Assembly (NCBI GenBank): GCA_041390825.1
Contig: JAWKPF010000034.1
Span: forward strand, 1-46,105
Origin: Thermomicrobiales bacterium
GTDB lineage: Bacteria; Chloroflexota; Chloroflexia; Thermomicrobiales; UBA6265
Direction of reading: 5' to 3'
Length of the DNA: 46,105 nt
Under the pieces are notes generated by a model. It saw only the letters and a list, made by a program, of their open reading frames with translations, searched no databases and was not told the DNA's origin. A program made the position numbers and the translations under genes. This document shows, piece after piece, positions 33,638-41,765 of the stretch (the first letter of the stretch is position 1; each line of letters begins with the position of its first letter).

Positions 33638-34534
33638 CTGAACTGGCTGGCCGATGCGGAAACGCCGCCACCGATCGCTAGCGCAAAGGGGAGCAACGGC
33701 CCTACGTCGCTGCCATTACCCCGGCAGCGATTCTGCTCTCGGCGTTCTTCATCTTTCCGGCGTTTGGGTCATCTACACCAGCACGACCAGTCTCTCATCG
33801 ACCAACTTCAGCAGGAGCGCAGTTCGTCGGGTTGAACACCGGCGCTTGGGCGAACCCCGACTTCTGGTTCGTCAAGAACACGGTCATCTTCACCATCGGC
33901 GCTGCCATGATCGGCCAGACGATCGGCGGTCTGCTGATCGCGCTGCTGATCCATCATGCGCGGATTCACAAGCACAAGCTGGCCGGTGGCGTTCACCGCG
34001 GTCTTGCTCGGCTGGATTCGCCCGCCAACCCTGGCGGGCTCATCTGGGGCGGCATTTTCGACGACGCAACGATGAACACGGTGCTGACGGACGCTTCATC
34101 TGCCGCGCGTATCGACACATGTTGGGCGACTACTCGATGCTGGCTGTCATCCTGGTCGAGTCGTGGCGCGGGCTTGCGTTCGCGCTCATCATCGCAAGGT
34201 CTGGTGAACGATTCCAGACCAGGTCTACGTGAAGTGGCCAGCATCGACGGCGCGACGCCGCGGATGCATCACAGCGACGCCCCCGGCGCTTTGTGGCACG
34301 TCATCTCGCTGGTCTTTGCTGGTGACGACGATCGTTCACCATCGGCAGCTTCCTGATGATCCTGATCTTGCTCAATGGCACCCGGCGTGCCACGGAAACC
34401 ACGCTGCAACGCTACCATCAGGCGTTCACGCTCTTCGACATCGGGTACGGTGCGGCGCTCTCGGTGGTCATGCTGGTGCTGAGCCTGTTCTTCGCGCTCT
34501 TCTATTTGCGCCTGGCGCGAGCGAGCAGCAGTAA
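33634..34534 (+). pseudogene. ABC transporter permease 1 (MalF/UgpA-like), frameshifted
   Basis: Remnant of an inner-membrane permease for the importer. Fragments in changing frames read AAITPAAILLSAFFIFPAF, QFVGLNTGAWANPDFWFVKNTVIFTIGAAMIGQTIGG, LIWGGIFDDATMNTVL, EVASIDGATP (the EAA-loop contact with the ATPase) and LMVLSLFFALFYLRL-like final helices. Pieces are collinear and full length, so only indels break it. The likely start is GTG 33634, overlapping the stop of the binding protein as GTGA; the stop TAA overlaps the ATG of the second permease. The tight overlaps show it was a genuine operon. Confidence 0.78.
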
Positions 34535-35378
34535 TGGAACAGCAACTCACGCCTCCGCCAATGGTGAAAGAGCGCTATTCCAGCCGGGCCCGCTGGTTGA
34601 CGAATATCGCGTTGATTCTTGTTTCACTGCTGTTTGCGGTGCCCTTCTTGTGGATCGTGGCAGCCGCGTTCGATGGCGATGCGGGCAGTACGCCTCGGCT
34701 GAACGAGCCGACGGACACTTCGCTATCTCTTCGACGAACGCGATGTCGGGCGCGCGCTGCGCAGTCAGCCTCAGCGCCCGTGTCGGTTTCCGATGCGCTG
34801 GCCACGGTATTGGCGTCACTGGCGGGGTTCGCGCTCTCGCGGTTGCGATTCCGTCACAAGACCTATGCCGTTTACGCGGTGCTGTTGCTCTATGCCATCC
34901 CGATCGCGGCCACCATGGGTGGCGATCTACGACCTGGCCGACCGGCTCGACTTCATCGACATTCCTTCCGCGGGCTGATCCTGGCGCAGACCGCCATGAT
35001 CCTGCCGTTCCTGATCTGGTTGATGAAGGTTCTACGATGGCTTGCCGCGTTACCTGGATGAAGTTGCCGCCATGACGGCTGGTCGACCTGGCGCGCGCCT
35101 GGTGGGACATTCTGCGCCGTTGAGCAAGACAGGTTTGGCGATTACGGCCGGGTTCGCGTTCACCGCGGCATGGTTCGAGGTGCTGCTGGTCATCATCATG
35201 ATCACCCAGCAGGACAAAGCGACCTTGCCGCTGCAGTTCTTCTTCGCCGCCGATGGCGGCCGCAATGCCGAAGTCACCGCGGCGCTTTGGCGTGCTCTAT
35301 CTCACGCCGGTGCTGATTCTTTCCTGATCCCGCCGCTGGATGGTGCGCAGCCTGATTACGTCCACCCGAGGGCTTTGA
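34534..35378 (+). pseudogene. ABC transporter permease 2 (MalG/UgpE-like), frameshifted
   Basis: Second permease of the importer. ATG 34534 overlaps the TAA of permease 1. The first 46 residues read well (RARWLTNIALILVSLLFAVPFLWIV). After FDGDAG the frame shifts several times. Recognisable pieces are VSDALATVLASLAGFALSRLRF, TYAVYAVLLLYAIPIAAT, LILAQTAMILPFLIWLMK, PRYLDEVAAM (EAA loop) and KTGLAITAGFAFTAAWFEVLL, QFFFAADGG, then WMVRSLITSTRGL and TGA at 35376-35378. The order and length match a complete MalG-type permease. Confidence 0.78.
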
Positions 35379-35454
35379 TGGCGCGCTTCCCCTCGATGCA
35401 TTGGTTCCGCGACTTTGCAGCGCAATTTTGGTGCGTTGATTCCGGAGGTTTGTC

Positions 35455-36057
35455 GTGGACTATCGCTCATTCGATGCGATCGTGCGGTTCGTTTGGCACG
35501 CGCGGCGATCTCGCTGCTCAGCCGCTGGCAGCGGAGTCGCCATCAGCAGCGACTCGCGCTTGGCAATGGAAGTTGCGCAGGTTTCGGCGGTACGCCGGAG
35601 CCGAGTGAAGGCGCCGCCGACAGCGCCACGCCGTTCGTGCAGACGGCGGCCGGGGGCACATTCCTCTCAACGCCTCGTCATCTCCTGGAAGCCGGCAAGC
35701 ACGGGACGCATCTCCTGGCCAACTGAGCGGTCCTCGACAGACGATCCATCTTTTCCGACCGGCCTCAGCATGCTTTGGCCAGGTCGAGACGGAGACATTT
35801 CTCGGAGCAGTATGGGCTTCACACCGGCCAACTCGCCCAATGTGGCCCTGGTGGTGAGCACACCAGCCGGGGAAGAGGACATTCTCATACTGGAGTTACT
35901 CAACCCGACGTATGAACGTGATGGAATCTGCTTATCTACGAAGCCAACATCCCGTATTCGGGCGAAGGTTTACGCCGGCGGCTGACCGCCAACAGACCAG
36001 AAGCTGGCTTCCGAATTTGCGCATGCGTCGCTCTTCATCGACGACTGTCCGGGGTGA
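35455..36057 (+). pseudogene. Probable secreted protein gene in the ABC operon, frameshifted
   Basis: A gene-like remnant between the second permease and the ATPase. GTG 35455 has GGAGG 8 nt upstream and starts MDYRSFDAIVR. Scattered coding-like pieces follow: CAGFGGTPEPSEGAADSATP (resembles the start of a mature exported protein), SPNVALVVSTPAGEEDILILE, IYEANIPYSGEGL and ASLFIDDCPG near 36020-36054. They are in different frames. I do not recognise the family. Its position suggests an accessory protein of the transporter or an inserted unrelated secreted protein. The end is uncertain. Confidence 0.45.
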
Positions 36058-36281
36058 TGTGACTTGATGCCTGGATGCTGACATGCACTATTGGGGGGAG
36101 TTGGCTGGCGCTCGAGATTTCTTTGCTTGATCGATGATCGATGCCAGCCGCAGATGGATTCGAGAAGACCGACCGGGATTGCATGACCCAGTTCCTGACT
36201 GCACGAACAATTGCCATTCCAGCAAATCCAACCACTGATGTTTGCCTCGATGAAGGAAGGTGTTGATGTCTCGCAGCGGTG

Positions 36282-37299
36282 ATGGCGGATACGGTGCGGC
36301 CGAGCATCTCTGGAAAACGTACACCGAGGCCGCGGGACCAATCGTCCGCATTCAGCCAGCCATCAGCGATGGGAGCTGGTGTCCCTCCTGACCATCCGGT
36401 GCGGCAAAGACGACGACGTTGCGTATGGTGGCGGGGCCGAGCTTCTGGATGCGGGTGAGATCAATATCGGCGACCAGAATGTGGTGCCGCTTCCGGCCAA
36501 GGACCGAGACATCGCGCTCGTCTTCCAACAGTACGCTCTCTATCCACATGACCGTGCGAGAGGAACCGGAGCATCCGCTCAAGATCCAGAAGCTGACCAA
36601 AGAGGAGATCACCAAGCGGGTCGACAATGCCGCCAAACTGCTCAACTGAGCTGGCAAGATGGACCGCGCTGGGGAGCTCTGGCGGCGAGCAGCAGCGGTG
36701 GTGCCGGGCCGGGCGATCGTGGCGGCTCGGCGTCTTCCTGATGATTGTCGCCTGAATCTCGACGCCATCCTGCGCGTGCGGAACCCGCACCCTGCGTTGG
36801 GAGCGGAGACTGGTGTGACCACCATCATCACCCATGACCAGAGCGAAGGATGTCGATGTCCGACCGATTGCTGCTGTGATGAATCACGGTATCATCCAGC
36901 AGGTCGGCGAGCCTGATCATATTTACGCACCCGGCCAATACCTTAGGCGGGTTCATCGCGATCCGCCGATGAATCTCTTCGATGCAGAGCGACCGGCGGA
37001 TGGAACGTGATCGATGGCGATTGGGTGATCCAGGCTCCGGCCGATCTGCCGCAGGGACCACCGCTATGCGCGGCCGAGAGCATTCGGCTTTCGTTGACAG
37101 AGCGCGAAGGCTGGCATCCGATGTCACCATGTATATTTCCGAACCGCAGGGTTCCGAACCATCGTCAATCTGCATCAGGGCGAGAAGTTCATCTGTGGTG
37201 ACCGAGCCGGAGATCTCTGGCCCGTCCAACGAAACGGTGGTGAATCTGGAGCGCGGCGCGATGCGGTTATTCGACGCGACGACCGGGCAGGCGATTTAG
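36282..37299 (+). pseudogene. ABC transporter ATPase (MalK/UgpC-like), frameshifted
   Basis: Remnant of the importer ATPase. ATG 36282 begins MADTVR..EHLWKTYTEA. The Walker A is recoverable: GCGK is followed by a stray G, after which the bases still encode TTLRMVAG in the next frame. Next come GEINIGDQNVVPLPAKDRDIALVFQQYALYPH (Q-loop), KIQKLTKEEITKRVDNAAKLL, a damaged LSGG signature near 36670-36690, TIITHDQSE (H-loop), GIIQQVGEPDHIYA and MNLFDAER. The C-terminal MalK-type regulatory domain follows (IRLSLTEREGW, LERGAMRLFDATTGQAI) to TAG 37297-37299. At least half a dozen indels break it, while motifs stay close to consensus. Confidence 0.78.
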
Positions 37300-37383
37300 G
37301 GATTGGGTCCGGGGCCCGATCCCGGAGTCGGCCGTCAAGGGTCGAAGGTCCAGGGTTGATGACGAACTCGGTGCGGGGGCCGA

Positions 37384-38051
37384 TCAGACTACCTCGATCG
37401 TTCCGGTCATGGCAGGGTGCGGCCCACAGACGCATTGGTATGCCCTACCTGAAAAAGAGCCGCGCGTAGGCGGTCGCGGTCCAATCAAGCCAGAACGCTC
37501 GATCGCCCCGTCGATGACGATTGTGTGTCCTCGACGGAGTTGCTGTTGGTCCAGACGACGAGTGCGCCGGCCGCAGAGATTTCGACCGCTCCCGGTTCGA
37601 AGTTGCCGGACTCCATGCCGCCGGTGATGTCGATGACCACGGCCCTGCCAGGCGCGGTGAGCGATTCGTCGCTGGACGCTTGCCCGACCTCGATTGGTCC
37701 CATTTCGAATGGTGCGAAACCGCCGGGTGTACCGATGAGTTCCCAGATCCCGTTCGTCGGGAAGGTCAGCACGACGGTGTAGTTCCCGGTGCCGGGGACT
37801 TTCGTCGCGGTTTCTTCGATCGATTCGCCGTTTTCACTGTTGGTGGCAGAAACCGTTAGTGGGTCGATGTCGACCGGCGAGATACCGTGTTGCTTGATCA
37901 CCAGGGAGAGTTCGACTGGCTTCCCAGCCTCGATGACTCCCGGCCGGTCGACGATTTCCACGCTGGCCCAACCACCGGCGCGCGAATGGTGAAGCGGAAT
38001 CAATGCGAGTCCGGCGAGTGGTGCAAGGGCAACGAAGCGTCTTCTGTTCAA
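37384..38051 (-). pseudogene. Exported protein with C-terminal cupredoxin domain, frameshifted 3' end
   Basis: A periplasmic/extracellular protein of about 220 residues. TTG 38051 follows AAGGAGG by 6 nt and starts MNRRRFVALAPLAGLALIP, a Tat-like or Sec signal. The first part (to about 130) is a beta-rich domain (VEIVDRPGVIEAGKPVELSLVIKQHG ... TVVLTFPTNGIWELIG) of the CopC/YtkA kind. A cupredoxin domain follows (EISAAGALVVWTNSNSVE). After 37520 the frame breaks and runs to a stop at 37485, but CVCGPHPAMTGTIEVV, carrying the Cys and His copper ligands, is encoded in another frame ending at 37384. So a complete plastocyanin-like domain was present. The damage adjoins the indel-rich ABC operon. 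Confidence 0.72.
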
Positions 38052-38205
38052 GGCAAGCCTCCTTCGGTGTGGGCAGATGTTCACCGCTCATACACCGGTG
38101 GAGGCGTTCAGGTTCCACGAGAACGGGATGTCCTGGGCGTATAGCTCAGGCAAGCACATCTGCCCCGCTGTCCAGCGAGGCCTGACCGCGCATGGCAAGC
38201 AGTTG

Positions 38206-38985
38206 TCATGAGACTGGCTCGAGTGATTCCGCGATGGCGAGCGCCTCGTCCATGGAAAGCGCAGATTCGAGACGGAACCCGATATCGCCTTGCTGCCAAA
38301 GGAGAACGTTGGCGGTGGAGCGGGAATCGATGGACTCCTCACCGAAGATGGTCAGATTCGATGCGACTTCGATCCACCAGGCGGGCTCTCCGTTCACCGT
38401 CGTCTCGGTGATGGACCCGGTGGAGGTCCCGACGGTCTTGATCATCATGTAGATGTCGTCGGGTGGTTCGAATTGCATCAACAAGGCACCGAGACCGGTT
38501 TCGGCGGCCTGCGGAAGCGCGTCGTCCGGTGGCCAGGCCATCAGCCCGAGCACATCGCCGTTTTCGAGCACGTGCAGATAGAGCGCGTCGGGTTGGTCGA
38601 GCGCGGCTGGCTGCATCGGTGCGAATGGAAGCCAGCGCACAAAATCCTGCATCGAGGTCGGTGTGCCCAGATTCGGCGTTTCTACCGGCGCGGCCGGTGG
38701 TTCGCCGAACTCGATGCGCACACCGTCGATTCCCAGAAAGTCAGCCACCGAGGTGCGAACGGTTGCCGATCCTGCCAGGAGCGCGCCCACGATCAGCAGA
38801 ACGAGCGCCGCCGCCGCAAGCCAATGCCGTCGATGACGCGCTCGAGGGAGTGGGGTGGGCGCGGCTTGGGTGGCGAGAATCGACTCAGCCAGGTCGGGTG
38901 TGGGCGACCAGTCGAGACGGGCACCAAGGGCGGCGAGTTCCAGTTCGAGGTCGTCCCTCGTGATGTCGGACCACCGGCTAGACAT
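38206..38985 (-). CDS. Anti-sigma factor-like membrane protein
   Basis: A 259-residue single-pass membrane protein. The cytosolic N-terminus (1-54) ends in a basic patch (RARHRRH), followed by one helix (about 55-72) and an extracytoplasmic domain with WLPFAP, YMMIKT, EPAWWIEVA and NVLLWQQGDIGFRLES motifs, similar to DUF4367-type anti-sigma factors. No HxxxCxxC zinc motif is present in the N-terminus. ATG 38985 follows GGGAGGG by 7 nt and overlaps the sigma factor gene by 8 nt, so translation is coupled. The pairing with an ECF sigma gene is the main support for the anti-sigma role; a signal at the envelope is inferred. Confidence 0.82.
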   Translation of the reverse strand: MSSRWSDITRDDLELELAALGARLDWSPTPDLAESILATQAAPTPLPRARHRRHWLAAAALVLLIVGALLAGSATVRTSVADFLGIDGVRIEFGEPPAAPVETPNLGTPTSMQDFVRWLPFAPMQPAALDQPDALYLHVLENGDVLGLMAWPPDDALPQAAETGLGALLMQFEPPDDIYMMIKTVGTSTGSITETTVNGEPAWWIEVASNLTIFGEESIDSRSTANVLLWQQGDIGFRLESALSMDEALAIAESLEPVS

Positions 38986-39463
38986 CGATGATCCCTCCCT
39001 GTCCTGAAACGAGCGCCTCACGGAGGCGAACTGTTGCGCGGCTGAGGCGAGACTTCACGGTCCCACGTGGACATCCGAGCAGACTGGCGATCTCGGATTC
39101 GGACAAATCGAGAAAGTACCGGTACGTGATGATCTGCTGATCGGGCAGACTGAGCGTGCGTACCGCCGCGAGGAGTTCTCGATGTCGTTCATTGCGCTCC
39201 GCGAGCTCGGCTGGCGATGGTCCAAGGGAGACGATGCGCTCGTCGAGTGGACCGGTCGCGTGGCGGGCGCGCGATCGCACACGGTTCTTCGCTTCGTTGG
39301 CGACGATGCGCAGCAGCCACGGGCGAAACGGGGCGTCGGTTCGAAATGAGCCGAGTGCCTGGACCGCTTTGATGAATGCGGTTTGCGTGGCGTCCTGCGC
39401 TTCGTCACGATCGCCAGTGATGACCAAGGCAACGCGGAAGGCCACGTCCTGATACCGCCGCAC
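38978..39463 (-). CDS. ECF RNA polymerase sigma factor (sigma-70 family)
   Basis: An extracytoplasmic-function sigma factor. Region 2 (RRYQDVAFRVALVITGDRDEAQDATQTAFIKAVQ) and region 4 (LSLPDQQIITYRYFLDLSESEIASLLGCPRGTVKSRLSRATVRLREAL) are clear. GTG 39463 is the first usable start, but it cuts off the beginning of region 2: the codons from 39535 to 39464 still read as sigma sequence (DDDLIQRARTGDQHALEQLV) with no ATG, GTG or TTG, and a TGA stands at 39536-39538. Beyond it, GTG 39556 with AAGGAG overlapping upstream is in frame. The true start is therefore an unusual codon, or the 5' end is mutated or misread. It overlaps the anti-sigma gene by 8 nt. Confidence 0.85.
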   Translation of the reverse strand: MRRYQDVAFRVALVITGDRDEAQDATQTAFIKAVQALGSFRTDAPFRPWLLRIVANEAKNRVRSRARHATGPLDERIVSLGPSPAELAERNERHRELLAAVRTLSLPDQQIITYRYFLDLSESEIASLLGCPRGTVKSRLSRATVRLREALVSGQGGIIDV

Positions 39464-39538
39464 GAGTTGCTCGAGGGCGTGCTGGTCTCCCGTCCTGGCT
39501 CGTTGAATAAGGTCGTCGTCGATCGGTGTCTTGCCTCA

Positions 39539-39868
39539 GTGCGAACCGCGTTTCACTCCTTGTACACCGAAGGAGTGCGATTGGTTCCCGATCGCGCTCG
39601 CGGACCATCGATTGTCACGATAGCGCGGTAGGTCCGGGAGATCCCAGGGGATGTTCGTGATCGAAGGTTCTCATGATTCATCGTTTCCCCTGGCGAGGCA
39701 AGGCAGTACGCCAATTGGGCACGGTTGCCCGTAAGTACACCAAAGGGGCGGATGATGCTGTTCACCATGCATCACCTCGCCCCTTCGGCATGCACACCCT
39801 ACCACAGGAGCTGTTTCCCACGGCGAGCTCGTCACCGGCAGGTGGCTGGCTCGCCGTGGGACGAGTGC
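39539..39868. other. Intergenic region upstream of the sigma factor gene
   Basis: About 330 nt between the sigma factor 5' end and the 3' end of the flavoprotein gene, both on the minus strand. No credible gene is seen. It holds the possible upstream sigma start region (39539-39560) and a large nested hairpin at 39817-39860. Confidence 0.5.
39817..39860 (-). terminator. Nested hairpin after the flavoprotein gene
   Basis: A 12-bp perfect outer stem (CCCACGGCGAGC/GCTCGCCGTGGG) encloses a 20-nt loop that itself forms CACC-GGCA-GGTG. It begins 8 nt beyond the flavoprotein stop on the minus strand. There is no T-tract; it may be a terminator or an RNA-protecting structure. Confidence 0.55.
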
Positions 39869-41290
39869 TTAGTTGGCGGGCGGGATATTTTGGTTGACCC
39901 GGAAGAGATTGCCGGGATCGTACTTGGCCTTGATCCTGGTGAGACGCTCGTAATTGGGACCGTAGCTGGCGCGGACCCGATCGGCGCCCTCATCGGAGGC
40001 GTCCATCATCATGTTGACATAGGCTCCGCCAGCCGAGTACGGATGCAACGCTTCCCAATACGAGCGCGCCCAGGCAGTCATTGCCGGGATATCGGCCGGG
40101 TCGGAGCTGATGCCCGCCATCACCTGACCCCAATTGGCCGTGCGGTAGTTCCAGGCGGTCGCATCGGGCGCAATGCGTCCGGCGACACCATTGATGGGAT
40201 AGAGGTGCATTCCTGACTTGGCGGTTGGCAAACGTGAGCCGAAATCGGCATGCAGGGCGATCGCTTCATCTGAAAGCTCATCGACGAAATCAGCCTTCCA
40301 ATACCAGTAGTCGCCAGGTGGGTAGAGACCATCAAAAAGCGATTGCATGGTGGGATGCGGCATCGGCCCGACCCAATCCAGAAGTGGCGTCCCGAACATG
40401 GACCGTACCGGCGCGAAGACCTCTTCCGCCGAATCGAGCGAGCCGAGATAGCACCAGACGATGGCGCAGATACTGCGACCCCAAAGCTCCTGTGGGAACG
40501 GTTCGGACGACGGGACGATGTGGAACGCGAAAAAGCCATTCAGGTCATCGGGCGCCTGTACGATGAAATCGCGATACCAGGTGAGGATTTCGGTCGTCTG
40601 CTCGACTGGCCAGAAAATGGGACCCGCGTAGACCGTGTCGACCGGGTGTAGGCGGAAGAGGAAGGAGGTCACGACACCGAAGTTGCCGCCGCCTCCCCGC
40701 AACGCCCAGAAAAGATCCGGGTAGGACTCGGGACTGGCGGTCACAAACGAACCGTCCGCCAGCACGACATCGGCCTCGAGCAAGTTATCGATCGACAATC
40801 CACAAGACCGGGTCAGATAGCCGAGCCCGCCGCCGAGGGTGAGACCGCCGACCCCCGTGGTCGAAATGATGCCGCTGGGAGTGGCCATGCCAAAACCGTG
40901 GGTGGCGTGGTCGACATCTCCCCATCTGCAGCCGCCTTCGACCCGCACCGTGCGGGCAACCGGATCGACCCGAACGCCGTTCATGGGCGCGAGATCGATC
41001 ACGATGCCACCCTCGCAGGTGCCCAGGCCAGGACCATTGTGCCCTCCGCCCCGGATCGCCAGCAGCATGCCGGTCTCGCGCGCGAGATCGACGGTGGCGA
41101 TCACGTCCGCGGCATCGGCACACTGCACGATCAATGCAGGGCGTTTGTCGATCATGGCGTTGTAAATGGAACGCGCTTCGTCATAGCGGTCGTCTTGCGG
41201 GGTGAAGACCTCACCCCGGATCGTGCTGGTGAGGCGCTGGATCGCTTCGCTGGACAGGTTCGGAGAACGGGTCAAGGTTGCAGTTGTCAT
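39869..41290 (-). CDS. FAD-binding oxidoreductase, berberine-bridge-enzyme-like
   Basis: A 473-residue flavoprotein of the FAD-linked oxidase family with a C-terminal BBE segment (AYVNMMMDASDEGADRVRASYGPNYERLTRIKAKYDPGNLFRVNQNI). The FAD domain has RGGGHNGPG with His84, the usual site of covalent flavin attachment. Bicovalent members also carry a Cys just before the GVGGLTLGGG loop; here STTGVGG has none, so single attachment is expected. Such enzymes oxidise sugars, alcohols or secondary metabolites. No signal peptide, so cytosolic. ATG 41290 follows an AGGAGGAGC run about 6 nt upstream. It appears monocistronic, ending at the nested hairpin. Confidence 0.9.
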   Translation of the reverse strand: MTTATLTRSPNLSSEAIQRLTSTIRGEVFTPQDDRYDEARSIYNAMIDKRPALIVQCADAADVIATVDLARETGMLLAIRGGGHNGPGLGTCEGGIVIDLAPMNGVRVDPVARTVRVEGGCRWGDVDHATHGFGMATPSGIISTTGVGGLTLGGGLGYLTRSCGLSIDNLLEADVVLADGSFVTASPESYPDLFWALRGGGGNFGVVTSFLFRLHPVDTVYAGPIFWPVEQTTEILTWYRDFIVQAPDDLNGFFAFHIVPSSEPFPQELWGRSICAIVWCYLGSLDSAEEVFAPVRSMFGTPLLDWVGPMPHPTMQSLFDGLYPPGDYWYWKADFVDELSDEAIALHADFGSRLPTAKSGMHLYPINGVAGRIAPDATAWNYRTANWGQVMAGISSDPADIPAMTAWARSYWEALHPYSAGGAYVNMMMDASDEGADRVRASYGPNYERLTRIKAKYDPGNLFRVNQNIPPAN

Positions 41291-41367
41291 GGTGCTCCTC
41301 CTGAATTCTCGTACGACGCGATTGGGTCGATTCAGTGCATGTTTATCCAGTGACTCATGGGGGTCTG

Positions 41368-41607
41368 CTACCCGGTGATCGGCATTGCGTTTGTCGTTCT
41401 GGTGGCCGGAACCCCGCCGAGTCTTGTTCCCATTTCGATCAAGAGTGCTCCGATCCGATGGCGCAGCGTTGTGTCGATCGATGATGTTGCCTGGTGTTCA
41501 TGCATCATGCGGCGACGGGCCGCCCGGGCGAGATCGGCGTTCTGTCGTTGCTGCGCGGCGACGAAATCACTGTAGAGCGCGCAGTTTCCATGGAAGACCT
41601 GTTGCAT
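41368..41607 (-). CDS. Possible small hypothetical protein
   Basis: A 79-residue open frame with a plausible amphipathic helical sequence: ALYSDFVAAQQRQNADLARAARRRMMHEHQ, then a short LRHRIGALLIEMGTRLGG helix and a polar tail. This arrangement resembles small helical proteins often seen in Chloroflexota, but I cannot name a family. ATG 41607 has a weak ribosome site; the frame can extend to 41649. It lies in the 475-nt space (41291-41765) between the flavoprotein and the third LuxR regulator, on the same strand. The rest of that space shows no feature. Confidence 0.4.
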   Translation of the reverse strand: MQQVFHGNCALYSDFVAAQQRQNADLARAARRRMMHEHQATSSIDTTLRHRIGALLIEMGTRLGGVPATRTTNAMPITG

Positions 41608-41765
41608 TGTGCTGCTACTCGCTGTGAGTGATCTCGCACCGGAGCGCATGTCCCGTGCGGATCGGATGCATTCGGTGGATCAGCGGCATCCTGATCCCAG
41701 AACCATCATCAGCGAGAAACGGGCCTCGGACATCACCCGTCACTAGGTATTTCCGCGACCATCGA

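Noticed and set aside
33229..37520. Indel-rich zone considered as a mobile element insertion site
   Set aside because: No transposase, terminal inverted repeats or target duplications are visible; the broken genes are collinear with a normal ABC operon.
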